This document shows positions 14,395-29,500 of a stretch of DNA of 64,000 nt, piece after piece (position 1 is the first letter of the stretch; each line of letters begins with the position of its first letter). A model generated the notes under the pieces. The model did no database searches. It had not been told where the DNA came from and saw nothing but the letters and a program-made list of their open reading frames with translations. Both the position numbers and the translations under genes were made by a program. This DNA is from Paratinospora sagittata (lineage: Eukaryota; Streptophyta; Magnoliopsida; Ranunculales; Menispermaceae). The DNA lies in the NCBI GenBank assembly GCA_035771175.1, contig CM069603.1, positions 20,064,286 through 20,128,285 on the forward strand, read 5' to 3'.

Positions 14395-17300
14395 AAAGTG
14401 TTTATTCTTATATCAAAGTGTTTTGAGTCAATGAAATGGTTCTTTAGTGTCAAAATATTAATTTTTCAAAAATAAGGTTATCCAACAATTGGCACGTCTT
14501 AGACTAAAATCTGATATTTCTAACGAGAAAAATGTGGGCACTTCTGCTTGCTCGATTTTCTATTCCTTCACAGTTTTGCCAGGTTATCTTAATTGAAATT
14601 TTCTCTAGTAACACCTAGATGATTCCCATTGTCTCGCACGCCCAAAAAACTTTAGATTGAACAATGTTTTGAATTCAAATCATTTTGTAGTACTCTTGCT
14701 CTTTAACATTCAACTTCAAATTTTATAAAACACTCATTCTCTGATTTTAAAAAATACAACACGCACGATATTTGCAAGTTAGATTGAGCTTTCCGAAGAG
14801 TTTTTCAAGAGAAGAAAGTAATGATTCTTGCCTTTGCAAAAAAAAGGCTTCGAATTGAACCAAAATTGCAATCTGTCTTGATGTTCAGCTAGTTCTTCAT
14901 TTTATCCCTTGTGTGCTAAGATTTGCAGAGGCTATCCATTGTTTAAAACTCTAAGTAAATGAAGTGGTCTCGGTAAGATAACACATCAAAAATGAACACA
15001 TCACCTGTTTTGCATCAAGAACCCATCAAACAATAGCTTTCGAATTCTATAAAGATCAAGCTCGAAGAACGAAGACATATCTCATGTCTAATGCATTAGT
15101 TTGATTTCTGGTGTGTAGGGTAACCCCTCGATCAATCTCAGCACTAAAACTCTGAAAATTGCAAAGTCTTCAAAATCACTTTCGGTGTAGTATTTCATTT
15201 TGAAAAAAATGTTTTCTGAAAGGTTTTAATCATAATTTTAATGAGTTTTGAATTATTTAAAAGTGTTTATTCTTATATCAAAGTGGTATGAGTCAATGAA
15301 ATGGTTCTTTAGTGTCAAAATATTAATTTTTCAAAAATAAGGCTATCCAGCAATTTTCACGTCTTAGACTAAAATCTTATATTTCTAACGAGAAAAATGT
15401 GGGCACTTCTGCTTGCTCAATTTTTCTATTCCTTCACAGTTTTGCCTGGTTATCTTAATTGAAATATTCTCTAGTAACACCTAGATGATTCCCATTGTCT
15501 CGCACGCCCAAAAAACTTTAGATTGAACAATGTTTTGAATTCAAATCATTTTGTAGTACTCTTGCTCTTTAACCTTCAACTTCAAATTTTATAAAACACT
15601 CATTCTCTGATTTTAAAAAATACAACACGCACGATATTTGCAAGTTAGATTGAGCTTTTCGAAGAGTTTTTCAAGAGAAGAAAGTAATGATTCTTGCCTT
15701 TGCAAAAAAAGGATTCGAATTGAATCAAAATTGCAATCTGTCTTGATGTTCAGCTAGTTCTTCATTTTATCCCTTGTGTGCTAAGATTTGCAGAGGCTAT
15801 CCATTGTTTAAAACTCTAAGTATATGAAGTTGTCTCGGTAAGATAACACATCAAAAAGGAACACATCACCTGTTTTCATCAAGAACACATCAAACAATAG
15901 CTTTCGAATTCTACAAAGATCAAGCTCGAAGAACGACGACATATCTCATGTCTAATGCATTAGTTTGATTTCTGGTGTGTAGGGTAACCCCTCGATCAAT
16001 CTCAGCACTAAAACTCTGAAAATTGCAAAGTCTTCAAAATAACTTTCGATATAGTATTTCATTTTTACAAAAATGTTTTCTGAAAGGTTTTAATCATAAT
16101 TTCAATGAGTTTTGAATTATTTAAAAGTGTTTATTCTTATATCAAAGTGTTTTGAGTCAATGAAATGGTTCTTTAGTGTCAAAATATTAATTTTTCAAAA
16201 ATAAGGTTATCCAACAATTGGCACGTCTTAGACTAAAATCTGATATTTCTAACGAGAAAAATGTGGGCACTTCTGCTTGCTCGATTTTCTATTCCTTCAC
16301 AGTTTTGCCAGGTTATCTTAATTGAAATATTCTCTAGTAACACCTAGATGATTCCCATTGTCTCGCACGCCCAAAAAACTTTAGATTGAACAATGTTTTG
16401 AATTCAAATCATTTTATAGTACTCTTGCTCTTTAACATTCTACTTCAAATTTTATAAAACACTCATTCTCTGATTTTAAAAAATACAACACGCACGATAT
16501 TTGCAAGTTAGATTGAGCTTTCCGAAGAGTTTTTCAAGAGAAGAAAGTAATGATTCTTGCCTTTGCAAAAAAAAGGCTTCGAATTGAACCAAAATTGCAA
16601 TCTGTCTTGATGTTCAGCTAGTTCTTCATTTTATCCCTTGTGTGCTAAGATTTGCAGAGGCTATCCATTGTTTAAAACTCTAAGTAAATGAAGTGGTCTC
16701 GGTAAGATAACACATCAAAAATGAACACATCACCTGTTTTGCATCAAGAACCCATCAAACAATAGCTTTCGAATTCTACAAAGATCAAGCTCGAAGAACG
16801 AAGACATATCTCATGTCTAATGCATTAGTTTGATTTCTGGTGTGTAGGGTAACCCCTCGATCAATCTCAGCACTAAAACTCTGAAAATTGCAAAGTCTTC
16901 AAAATCACTTTCGGTGTAGTATTTCATTTTGAAAAAAATGTTTTCTGAAAGGTTTTAATCATAATTTTAATGAGTTTTGAATTATTTAAAAGTGTTTATT
17001 CTTATATCAAAGTGGTATGAGTCAATGAAATGGTTCTTTAGTGTCAAAATATTAATTTTTCAAAAATAAGGCTATCCAGCAATTTTCACGTCTTAGACTA
17101 AAATCTTATATTTCTAACGAGAAAAATGTGGGCACTTCTGCTTGCTCAATTTTTCTATTCCTTCACAGTTTTGCCTGGTTATCTTAATTGAAATATTCTC
17201 TAGTAACACCTAGATGATTCCCATTGTCTCGCACGCCCAAAAAACTTTAGATTGAACAATGTTTTGAATTCAAATCATTTTGTAGTACTCTTGCTCTTTA

Positions 17301-17852
17301 ACCTTCAACTTCAAATTTTATAAAACACTCATTCTCTGATTTTAAAAAATACAACACGCACGATATTTGCAAGTTAGATTGAGCTTTTCGAAGAGTTTTT
17401 CAAGAGAAGAAAGTAATGATTCTTGCCTTTGCAAAAAAAGGATTCGAATTGAATCAAAATTGCAATCTGTCTTGATGTTCAGCTAGTTCTTCATTTTATC
17501 CCTTGTGTGCTAAGATTTGCAGAGGCTATCCATTGTTTAAAACTCTAAGTATATGAAGTTGTCTCGGTAAGATAACACATCAAAAAGGAACACATCACCT
17601 GTTTTCATCAAGAACACATCAAACAATAGCTTTCGAATTCTACAAAGATCAAGCTCGAAGAACGAAGACATATCTCATGTCTAATGCATTAGTTTGATTT
17701 CTGGTGTGTAGGGTAACCCCTCGATCAATCTCAGCACTAAAACTCTGAAATTTGCAAAGTCTTCAAAATCACTTTCGATATAGTATTTCATTTTGAAAAA
17801 AATGTTTTCTGAAAGGTTTTAATCATAATTTTAATGAGTTTTGAATTATTTA
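14395..17852. repeat. Satellite higher-order repeat, dimer x2 (~1.73 kb)
   Basis: Units 14395-16123 and 16124-17852 each pair a class A with a class B monomer. The A members share AATAAGGTTATCC, GCTTTCCGAAG and GTAAATGAAGTGG. The B members share ACCTTCAAC and AAGGATTCGAATTGAATC. The next monomers (17853, 18717) continue related types in altered order. Confidence 0.75.
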
Positions 17853-19639
17853 AAAGTGTTTATTCATATATCAAAGTGGTATGAGTCAATGAAATGGTTC
17901 TTTAGTGTCAAAATATTAATTTTTCAAAAATAAGGCTATCCAGCAATTTTCACGTCTTAGACTAAAATCTTATATTTCTAACGAGAAAAATGTGGGCACT
18001 TCTGCTTGCTCAATTTTTCTATTCCTTCACAGTTTTGCCTGGTTATCTTAATTGAAATATTCTCTAGTAACACCTAGATGATTCCCATTGTCTCGCACGC
18101 CCAAAAAACTTTAGATTGAACAATGTTTTGAATTCAAATCATTTTGTAGTACTCTTGCTCTTTAACCTTCAACTTCAAATTTTATAAAACACTCATTCTC
18201 TGATTTTAAAAAATACAACACGCACGATATTTGCAAGTTAGATTGAGCTTTTCGAAGAGTTTTTCAAGGGAAGAAAGTAATGATTCTTGCCTTTGCAAAA
18301 AAAGGATTCGAATTGAATCAAAATTGCAATCTGTCTTGATGTTCAGCTAGTTCTTCATTTTATCCCTTGTGTGCTAAGATTTGCAAAGGCTATCCATTGT
18401 TTAAAACTCTAAGTATATGAAGTTGTCTCGGTAAGATAACACATCAAAAAGGAACACATCACCTGTTTTCATCAAGAAGACATCAAACAATAGCTTTCGA
18501 ATTCTACAAAGATCAAGCTCGAAGAACGACGACATATCTCATGTCTAATGCATTAGTTTGATTTCTGGTGTGTAGGGTAACCCCTCGATCAATCTCAGCA
18601 CTAAAACTCTGAAAATTGCAAAGTCTTCAAAATAACTTTCGATATAGTATTTCATTTTTACAAAAATGTTTTCTGAAAGGTTTTAATCATAATTTCAATG
18701 AGTTTTGAATTATTTAAAAGTGTTTATTCTTATATCAAAGTGTTTTGAGTCAATGAAATGGTTCTTTAGTGTCAAAATATTAATTTTTCAAAAATAAGGT
18801 TATCCAACAATTGGCACGTCTTAGACTAAAATCTGATATTTCTAACGAGAAAAATGTGGGCACTTCTGCTTGCTCGATTTTCTATTCCTTCACAGTTTTG
18901 CCAGGTTATCTTAATTGAAATATTCTCTAGTAACACCTAGATGATTCCCATTGTCTCGCACGCCCAAAAAACTTTAGATTGAACAATGTTTTGAATTCAA
19001 ATCATTTTGTAGTACTCTTGCTCTTTAACATTCAACTTCAAGTTTTATAAAACACTCATTCTCTGATTTTAAAAAATACTACACGCACGATATTTGCAAG
19101 TTAGATTGAGCTTTTCGAAGAGTTTTTCAAGAGAAGAAAGTAATGATTCTTGCCTTTGCAAAAAAAGGATTCGAATTGAATCAAAATTGCAATCTGTCTT
19201 GATGTTCAGCTAGTTCTTCATTTTATCCCTTGTGTGCTAAGATTTGCAGAGGCTATCCATTGTTTAAAACTCTAAGTATATGAAGTTGTCTCGGTAAGAT
19301 AACACATCAAAAAGGAACACATCACCTGTTTTCATCAAGAACACATCAAACAATAGCTTTCGAATTCTACAAAGATCAAGCTCGAAGAACGAAGACATAT
19401 CTCATGTCTAATGCATTAGTTTGATTTCTGGTGTGTAGGGTAACCCCTCGATCAATCTCAGCACTAAAACTCTGAAAATTGCAAAGTCTTCAAAATCACT
19501 TTCGATATAGTATTTCATTTTGAAAAAAATGTTTTCTGAAAGGTTTTAATCATAATTTTAATGAGTTTTGAATTATTTAAAAGTGTTTAATCTTATATCA
19601 AAGTGGTATGAGTCAATGAAATGGTTCTTTAGCGTCAAA

Positions 19640-22600
19640 ATATTAATTTTTCAAAAATAAGGCTATCCAGCAATTTTCACGTCTTAGACTAAAATCTTAT
19701 ATTTCTAACGAGAAAAATGTGGGCACTTCTGCTTGCTCAATTTTTCTATTCCTTCACAGTTTTGCCTGGTTATCTTAATGGAAATATTCTCTAGTAACAC
19801 CTAGATGATTCCCATTGTCTCGCACGCCCAAAAAACTTTAGATTGAACAATGTTTTGAATTCAAATCATTTTGTAGTACTCTTGCTCTTTAACATTCAAC
19901 TTCAAATTTTATAAAACACTCATTCTCTGATTTTAAAAAATACAACACGCACGATATTTGCAAGTTAGATTGAGCTTTCCGAAGAGGTTTTCAAGAGAAG
20001 AAAGTAATGATTCTTGCCTTTGCAAAAAAAAGGCTTCGAATTGAACCAAAATTGCAATCTGTCTTGATGTTCAGCTAGTTCTTCATTTTATCCCTTGTGT
20101 GCTAAGATTTGCAGAGGCTATCCATTGTTTAAAACTCTAAGTAAATGAAGTGGTCTCGGTAAGATAACACATCAAAAATGAACACATCACCTGTTTTGCA
20201 TCAAGAACCCATCAAACAATAGCTTTCGAATTCTACAAAGATCAAGCTCGAAGAACGAAGACATATCTCATGTCTAATGCGTTAGTTTGATTTCTGGTGT
20301 GTAGGGTAACCCCTCGATCAATCTCAGCACTAAAACTCTGAAAATTGCAAAGTCTTCAAAATCACGTTCGGTGTAGTATTTCATTTTGAAAAAAATGTTT
20401 TCTGAAAGGTTTTAATCATAATTTTAATGAGTTTTGAATTATTTAAAAGTGTTTAATCTTATATCAAAGTGGTATGAGTCAATGAAATGGTTCTTTAGTG
20501 TCAAAATATTAATTTTTAAAAAATAAGGCTATCCAGCAATTTTCACGTCTTAGACTAAAATCTTATATTTCTAACGAGAAAAATGTGGGCACTTCTGCTT
20601 GCTCAATTTTTCTATTCCTTCACAGTTTTGCCTGGTTATCTTAATTGAAATATTCTCTAGTAACACCTAGATGATTCCCATTGTCTCGCACGCCCAAAAA
20701 ACTTTAGATTGAATAATGTTTTCAATTCAAATCATTTTGTAGTACTCTTGCTCTTTAACATTCAACTTCAAATTTTATAAAACACTCATTCTCTGATTTT
20801 AAAAAATACAACACGCACGATATTTGCAAGTTAGATTGAGCTTTTCGAAGAGTTTTTCAAGAGAAGAAAGTAATGATTCTTGCCTTTGCAAAAAAAGGCT
20901 TCGAATTGAACCAAAATTGCAATCTGTCTTGATGTTCAGCTAGTTCTTCATTTTATCCCTTGTGTGCTAAGATTTGCAGAGGCTATCCATTGTTTAAAAC
21001 TCTAAGTATATGAAGTTGTCTCGGTAAGATAACACATCAAAAAGGAACACATCACTTGTTTTCATCAAGAACACATCAAACAATAGCATTCGAATTCTAC
21101 AAAGATCAAGCTCGAAGAACGAAGACATATCTCATGTCTAATGCATTAGTTTGATTTCTGGTGTGTAGGGTAACCCCTCGATCAATCTCAGCACTAAAAC
21201 TCTGAAAATTGCAAAGTCTTCAAAATCTCTTTCGGTGTAGTATTTCATTTTGAAAAAAATGTTTTCTGAAAGGTTTTAATCATAATTTTAATGAGTTTTG
21301 AATTATTTAAAAGTGTTTAATCTTATATCAAAGTGGTATGAGTCAATGAAATGGTTCTTTAGTGTCAAAATATTAATTTTTCAAAAATAAGGCTATCCAG
21401 CAATTTTCACGTCTTAGACTAAAATCTTATATTTCTAACGAGAAAAATGTGGGCACTTCTGCTTGCTCAATTTTTCTATTCCTTCACAGTTTTGCCTGGT
21501 TATCTTAATTGAAATATTCTCTAGTAACACCTAGATGATTCCCATTGTCTCGCACGCCCAAAAAACTTTAGATTGAACAATGTTTTGAATTCAAATCATT
21601 TTGTAGTACTCTTGCTCTTTAACATTCAACTTCAAATTTTATAAAACACTCATTCTCTGATTTTAAAAAATACAACACGCACGATATTTGCAAGTTAGAT
21701 TGAGCTTTTCGAAGAGTTTTTCAAGAGAAGAAAGTAATGATTCTTGCCTTTGCAAAAAAAGGCTTCGAATTGAATCAAAATTGCAATCTGTCTTGATGTT
21801 CAGCTAGTTCTTCATTTTATCCCTTGTGTGCTAAGATTTGCAGAGGCTATCCATTGTTTAAAACTCTAAGTATATGAAGTTGTCTCGGTAAGATAACACA
21901 TCAAAAAGGAACACATCACCTGTTTTCATCAAGAACACATCAAACAATAGCTTTCGAATTCTACAAAGATCAAGCTCGAAGAACGAAGACATATCTCATG
22001 TCTAATGCATTAGTTTGATTTCTGGTGTGTAGGGTAACCCCTCGATCAATCTCAGCACTAAAACTCTGAAAATTGCAAAGTCTTCAAAATAACTTTCGGT
22101 ATAGTATTTCATTTTTACAAAAATGTTTTCTGAAAGGTTTTAATCATAATTTTAATGAGTTTTGAATTATTTAAAAGTGTTTAATCTTATATCAAAGTGT
22201 TTTGAGTCAATGAAATGGTTCTTTAGTGTCAAAATATTAATTTTTCAAAAATAAGGCTATCCAACAATTGGCACGTCTTAGACTAAAATCTGATATTTCT
22301 AACGAGAAAAATGTGGGCACTTCTGCTTGCTCGATTTTCTATTCCTTCACAGTTTTGCCAGGTTATCTTAATTGAAATATTCTCTAGTAACACCTAGATG
22401 ATTCCCATTGTCTCGCACGCCCAAAAAACTTTAGATTGAACAATGTTTTGAATTCAAATCATTTTGTAGTACTCTTGCTCTTTAACATTCAACTTCAAAT
22501 TTTATAAAACACTCATTCTCTGATTTTAAAAAATACAACACGCACGATATTTGCAAGTTAGATTGAGCTTTTCGAAGAGTTATTCAAGAGAAGAAAGTAA

Positions 22601-25600
22601 TGATTCTTGCCTTTGCAAAAAAAGGCTTCGAATTGAACCAAAATTGCAATCTGTCTTGATGTTCAGCTAGTTCTTCATTTTATCCCTTGTGTGCTAAGAT
22701 TTGCAGAGGCTATCCATTGTTTAAAACTCTAAGTATATGAAGTTGTCTCGGTAAGATAACACATCAAAAAGGAACACATCACCTGTTTCACATCAAGAAC
22801 ACATCAAACAATAGCATTCGAATTCTACAAAGATCAAGCTCGAAGAACGAAGACATATCTCATGTCTAATGCATTAGTTTGATTTCTGGTGTGTAGGGTA
22901 ACCCCTCGATCAATCTCAGCACTAAAACTCTGAAAATTGCAAAGTCTTCAAAATCACTTTTGGTGTAGTATTTCATTTTGAAAAAAATGTTTTCTGAAAG
23001 GTTTTAATCATAATTTTAAATAGTTTTGAATTAGTTAAAAGTGTTTAATCTTATATCAAAGTGGTATGAGTCAATGAAATGGTTCTTTAGTGTCAAAATA
23101 TTAATTTTTCAAAAATAAGGCTATCCAGCAATTTTCACGTCTTAGACTAAAATCTTATATTTCTAACGAGAAAAATGTGGGCACTTCTGCTTGCTCAATT
23201 TTTCTATTCCTTCACAGTTTTGCCTGGTTATCTTAATGGAAATATTCTCTAGTAACACCTAGATGATTCCCATTGTCTCGCACGCCCAAAAAACTTTAGA
23301 TTGAACAATGTTTTGAATTCAAATCATTTTGTAGTACTCTTGCTCTTTAACATTCAACTTCAAATTTTATAAAACACTCATTCTCTGATTTTAAAAAATA
23401 CAACACGCACGATATTTGCAAGTTAGATTGAGCTTTCCGAAGAGTTTTTCAAGAGAAGAAAGTAATGATTCTTGCCTTTGCAAAAAAAAGGCTTCGAATT
23501 GAACCAAAATTGCAATCTGTCTTGATGTTCAGCTAGTTCTTCATTTTATCCCTTGTGTGCTAAGATTTGCAGAGGCTATCCATTGTTTAAAACTCTAAGT
23601 AAATGAAGTGGTCTCGGTAAGATAACACATCAAAAATGAACACATCACCTGTTTTGCATCAAGAACCCATCAAACAATAGCTTTCGAATTCTACAAAGAT
23701 CAAGCTCGAAGAACGAAGACATATCTCATGTCTAATGCGTTAGTTTGATTTCTGGTGTGTAGGGTAACCCCTCGATCAATCTCAGCACTAAAACTCTGAA
23801 AATTGCAAAGTCTTCAAAATCACGTTCGGTGTAGTATTTCATTTTGAAAAAAATGTTTTCTGAAAGGTTTTAATCATAATTTTAATGAGTTTTGAATTAT
23901 TTAAAAGTGTTTAATCTTATATCAAAGTGGTATGAGTCAATGAAATGGTTCTTTAGTGTCAAAATATTAATTTTTAAAAAATAAGGCTATCCAGCAATTT
24001 TCACGTCTTAGACTAAAATCTTATATTTCTAACGAGAAAAATGTGGGCACTTCTGCTTGCTCAATTTTTCTATTCCTTCACAGTTTTGCCTGGTTATCTT
24101 AATTGAAATATTCTCTAGTAACACCTAGATGATTCCCATTGTCTCGCACGCCCAAAAAACTTTAGATTGAATAATGTTTTCAATTCAAATCATTTTGTAG
24201 TACTCTTGCTCTTTAACATTCAACTTCAAATTTTATAAAACACTCATTCTCTGATTTTAAAAAATACAACACGCACGATATTTGCAAGTTAGATTGAGCT
24301 TTTCGAAGAGTTTTTCAAGAGAAGAAAGTAATGATTCTTGCCTTTGCAAAAAAAGGCTTCGAATTGAACCAAAATTGCAATCTGTCTTGATGTTCAGCTA
24401 GTTCTTCATTTTATCCCTTGTGTGCTAAGATTTGCAGAGGCTATCCATTGTTTAAAACTCTAAGTATATGAAGTTGTCTCGGTAAGATAACACATCAAAA
24501 AGGAACACATCACATGTTTTCATCAAGAACACATCAAACAATAGCATTCGAATTCTACAAAGATCAAGCTCGAAGAACGAAGACATATCTCATGTCTAAT
24601 GCATTAGTTTGATTTCTGGTGTGTAGGGTAACCCCTCGATCAATCTCAGCACTAAAACTCTGAAAATTGCAAAGTCTTCAAAATCTCTTTCGGTGTAGTA
24701 TTTCATTTTGAAAAAAATGTTTTCTGAAAGGTTTTAATCATAATTTTAATGAGTTTTGAATTATTTAAAAGTGTTTAATCTTATATCAAAGTGGTATGAG
24801 TCAATGAAATGGTTCTTTAGTGTCAAAATATTAATTTTTCAAAAATAAGGCTATCCAGCAATTTTCACGTCTTAGACTAAAATCTTATATTTCTAACGAG
24901 AAAAATGTGGGCACTTCTGCTTGCTCAATTTTTCTATTCCTTCACAGTTTTGCCTGGTTATCTTAATTGAAATATTCTCTAGTAACACCTAGATGATTCC
25001 CATTGTCTCGCACGCCCAAAAAACTTTAGATTGAACAATGTTTTGAATTCAAATCATTTTGTAGTACTCTTGCTCTTTAACATTCAACTTCAAATTTTAT
25101 AAAACACTCATTCTCTGATTTTAAAAAATACAACACGCACGATATTTGCAAGTTAGATTGAGCTTTTCGAAGAGTTTTTCAAGAGAAGAAAGTAATGATT
25201 CTTGCCTTTGCAAAAAAAGGCTTCGAATTGAATCAAAATTGCAATCTGTCTTGATGTTCAGCTAGTTCTTCATTTTATCCCTTGTGTGCTAAGATTTGCA
25301 GAGGCTATCCATTGTTTAAAACTCTAAGTATATGAAGTTGTCTCGGTAAGATAACACATCAAAAAGGAACACATCACCTGTTTTCATCAAGAACACATCA
25401 AACAATAGCTTTCGAATTCTACAAAGATCAAGCTCGAAGAACGAAGACATATCTCATGTCTAATGCATTAGTTTGATTTCTGGTGTGTAGGGTAACCCCT
25501 CGATCAATCTCAGCACTAAAACTCTGAAAATTGCAAAGTCTTCAAAATAACTTTCGGTATAGTATTTCATTTTTACAAAAATGTTTTCTGAAAGGTTTTA

Positions 25601-26560
25601 ATCATAATTTTAATGAGTTTTGAATTATTTAAAAGTGTTTAATCTTATATCAAAGTGTTTTGAGTCAATGAAATGGTTCTTTAGTGTCAAAATATTAATT
25701 TTTCAAAAATAAGGCTATCCAACAATTGGCACGTCTTAGACTAAAATCTGATATTTCTAACGAGAAAAATGTGGGCACTTCTGCTTGCTCGATTTTCTAT
25801 TCCTTCACAGTTTTGCCAGGTTATCTTAATTGAAATATTCTCTAGTAACACCTAGATGATTCCCATTGTCTCGCACGCCCAAAAAACTTTAGATTGAACA
25901 ATGTTTTGAATTCAAATCATTTTGTAGTACTCTTGCTCTTTAACATTCAACTTCAAATTTTATAAAACACTCATTCTCTGATTTTAAAAAATACAACACG
26001 CACGATATTTGCAAGTTAGATTGAGCTTTTCGAAGAGTTTTTCAAGAGAAGAAAGTCATGATTCTTGCCTTTGCAAAAAAAGGCTTCGAATTGAACCAAA
26101 ATTGCAATCTGTCTTGATGTTCAGCTAGTTCTTCATTTTATCCCTTGTGTGCTAAGATTTGCAGAGGCTATCCATTGTTTAAAACTCTAAGTATATGAAG
26201 TTGTCTCGGTAAGATAACACATCAAAAAGGAACACATCACCTGTTTCACATCAAGAACACATCAAACAATCGCATTCGAATTCTACAAAGATCAAGCTCG
26301 AAGAACGAAGACATATCTCATGTCTAATGCATTAGTTTGATTTCTGGTGTGTAGGGTAACCCCTCGATCAATCTCAGCACTAAAACTCTGAAAATTGCAA
26401 AGTCTTCAAAATCACTTTTGGTGTAGTATTTCATTTTGAAAAAAATGTTTTCTGAAAGGTTTTAATCATAATTTTAAATAGTTTTGAATTAGTTAAAAGT
26501 GTTTAATCTTATATCAAAGTGGTATGAGTCAATGAAATGGTTCTTTAGTGTCAAAATATT
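19640..26560. repeat. Satellite higher-order repeat, tetramer x2 (~3.46 kb)
   Basis: A run of four monomers is duplicated with an offset of about 3458 bp. Private variants recur at that spacing: TTAATGGAAATATT (near 19777 and 23235), ATGCGTTAG (20278 and 23736), CACGTTCGG (20364 and 23821), TTTTTAAAAAATAAGG (20514 and 23972), GAATAATGTTTTCAATTC (20711 and 24169), ATCTCTTTCGG (21225 and 24683) and CCTGTTTCACATC (22783 and 26240). Block edges are approximate, because they lie between the last unshared and first shared variant. Confidence 0.88.
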
Positions 26561-29500
26561 AATTTTTCAAAAATAAGGCTATCCAGCAATTTTCACGTCT
26601 TAGACTAAAATCTTATATTTCTAACGAGAAAAATGTGGGCACTTCTGCTTGCTCAATTTTTCTATTCCTTCACAGTTTTGCCTGGTTATCTTAATTGAAA
26701 TATTCTCTAGTAACACCTAGATGATTCCCATTGTCTCGCACGCCCAAAAAACTTTAGATTGAACAATGTTTTGAATTCAAATCATTTTGTAGTACTCTTG
26801 CTCTTTAACATTCAACTTCAAATTTTATAAAACACTCATTCTCTGATTTTAAAAAATACAACACGCACGATATTTGCAAGTTAGATTGAGCTTTTCGAAG
26901 AGTTTTTCAAGAGAAGAAAGTAATGATTCTTGCCTTTGCGAAAAAAGGCTTCGAATTGAATCAAAATTGCAATCTGTCTTGATGTTCAGCTAGTTCTTCA
27001 TTTTATCCCTTGTGTGCTAAGATTTGCAGAGGCTATCCATTGTTTAAAACTCTAAGTATATGAAGTTGTCTCGGTAAGATAACACATCAAAAAGGAACAC
27101 ATCACCTGTTTTCATCAAGAACACATCAAACAATAGCTTTCGAATTCTACAAAGATCAAGCTCGAAGAACGAAGACATATCTCATGTCTAATGCATTAGT
27201 TTGATTTCTGGTGTGTAGGGTAACCCCTCGATCAATCTCAGCACTAAAACTCTGAAAATTGAAAAGTCTTCAAAATAACTTTCGATATAGTATTTCATTT
27301 TTACAAAAATGTTTTCTGAAAGGTTTTAATCATAATTTTAATGAGTTTTGAATTATTTAAAAGTGTTTATTCTTATATCAAAGTGTTTTGAGTCAATGAA
27401 ATGGTTCTTTAGTGTCAAAATATTAATTTTTCAAAAATAAGGCTATCCAACAATTGGCACGTCTTAGACTAAAATCTGATATTTCTAACGAGAAAAATGT
27501 GGGCACTTCTGCTTGCTCGATTTTCTATTCCTTCACAGTTTTGCCAGGTTATCTTAATTGAAATATTCTCTAGTAACACCTAGATGATTCCCATTGTCTC
27601 GCACGCCCAAAAAACTTTAGATTGAACAATGTTTTGAATTCAAATCATTTTGAAGTAATCTTGCTCTTTAACATTCAACTTCAAATTTTATAAAACACTC
27701 ATTCTCTGATTTTAAAAAATACAACACGCACGATATTTGCAAGTTAGATTGAGCTTTTCGAAGAGTTTTTCAAGAGAAGAAAGTAATGATTCTTGCCTTT
27801 GAAAAAAAAGGCTTCCAATTGAACCAAAATTGCAATCTGTCTTGATGTTCAGCTAGTTCTTCATTTTATCCCTTGTGTGCTAAGATTTGCAGAGGCTATC
27901 CATTGTTTAAAACTCTAAGTATATGAAGTTGTGTCGGTAAGATAACACATCAAAAAGGAACACATCACCTGTTTTACATCAAGAACACATCAAACAATAG
28001 CATTCGAATTCTACAAAGATCAAGCTCGAAGAACGAAGACATATCTCATGTCTAATGCATTAGTTTGATTTCTGGTGTGTAGGGTAACCCCTCGATCAAT
28101 CTCAGAACTAAAACTCTGAAAATTGCAAAGTCTTCATAATCACTTTCGGTGTAGTATTTCATTTTGAAAAAAATGTTTTCTGAAAGGTTTTAATCATAAT
28201 TTTAATGAGTTTTGAATTATTTAAAAGTGTTTAATCTTATATCAAAGTGGTATGAGTCAATGAAATGGTTCTTTAGTATCAAAATATTAATTTTTCAAAA
28301 ATAAGGCTATCCAGCAATTTTCACGTCTTAGACTAAAATCTTATATTTCTAACGAGAAAAATATGGGCACTTCTGCTTGCTCAATTTTTCTATTCATTCA
28401 CAGTTTTGCCTGGTTATCTTAATTGAAATATTCTCTAGTAACACCTAGATGATTACCATTGTCTCGCACGCCCAAAAAACTTTAGATTGAACAATGTTTT
28501 GAATTCAAATCATTTTGTAGTACTCTTGCTCTTTAACATTCAACTTCAAATTTTATAAAACACTCATTCTCTGATTTTAAAAAATACAACACGCACGATA
28601 TTTGCAAGTTAGATTGAGCTTTTCGAAGAGTTTTTCAAGAGAAGAAAGTAATGATTCTTGCCTTTGCAAAAAAAGGCTTCGAATTGAATCAAAATTGCAA
28701 TCTGTCTTGATGTTCAGCTAGTTCTTCATTTTATCCCTTGTGTGCTAAGATTTGCAGAGGCTATCCATTGTTTAAAACTCTAAGTATATGAAGTTGTCTC
28801 GGTAAGATAACACATCAAAAAGGAACGCATCACCTGTTTTCATCAAGAACACATCAAACAATAGCTTTCGAATTCTACAAAGATCAAGCTCGAAGAACGA
28901 AGACATATCTCATGTCTAATGCATTAGTTTGATTTCTGGTGTGTAGGGTAACCCCTCGATCAATCTCAGCACTAAAACTCTGAAAATTGCAAAGTCTTCA
29001 AAATAACTTTCGATATAGTATTTCATTTTTACAAAAATGTTTTCTGAAAGGTTTTAATCATAATTTTAATGAGTTTTGAATTATTTAAAAGTGTTTAATC
29101 TTATATCAAAGTGGTATGAGTCAATGAAATGGTTCTTTAGTGTCAAAATATTAATTTTTCAAAAATAAGGCTATCCAGCAATTTTCACGTCTTAGACTAA
29201 AATCTAATATTTCTAACGAGAAAAATGTGGGCACTTCTGCTTGCTCAATTTTTCTATTCCTTCACAGTTTTGCCTGGTTATCTTAATTGAAATATTCTCT
29301 AGTAACACCTAGATGATTCCCATTGTCTCGCACGCCCAAAAAACTTTAGATTGAACAATGTTTTGAATTCAAATCATTTTGTAATACTCTTGCTCTTTAA
29401 CATTCAACTTCAAATTTTATAAAACACTCATTCTCTGATTTTAAAAAATACAACACGCACGATATTTGCAAGTTAGATTGAGCTTTTCGAAGAGTTTTTC

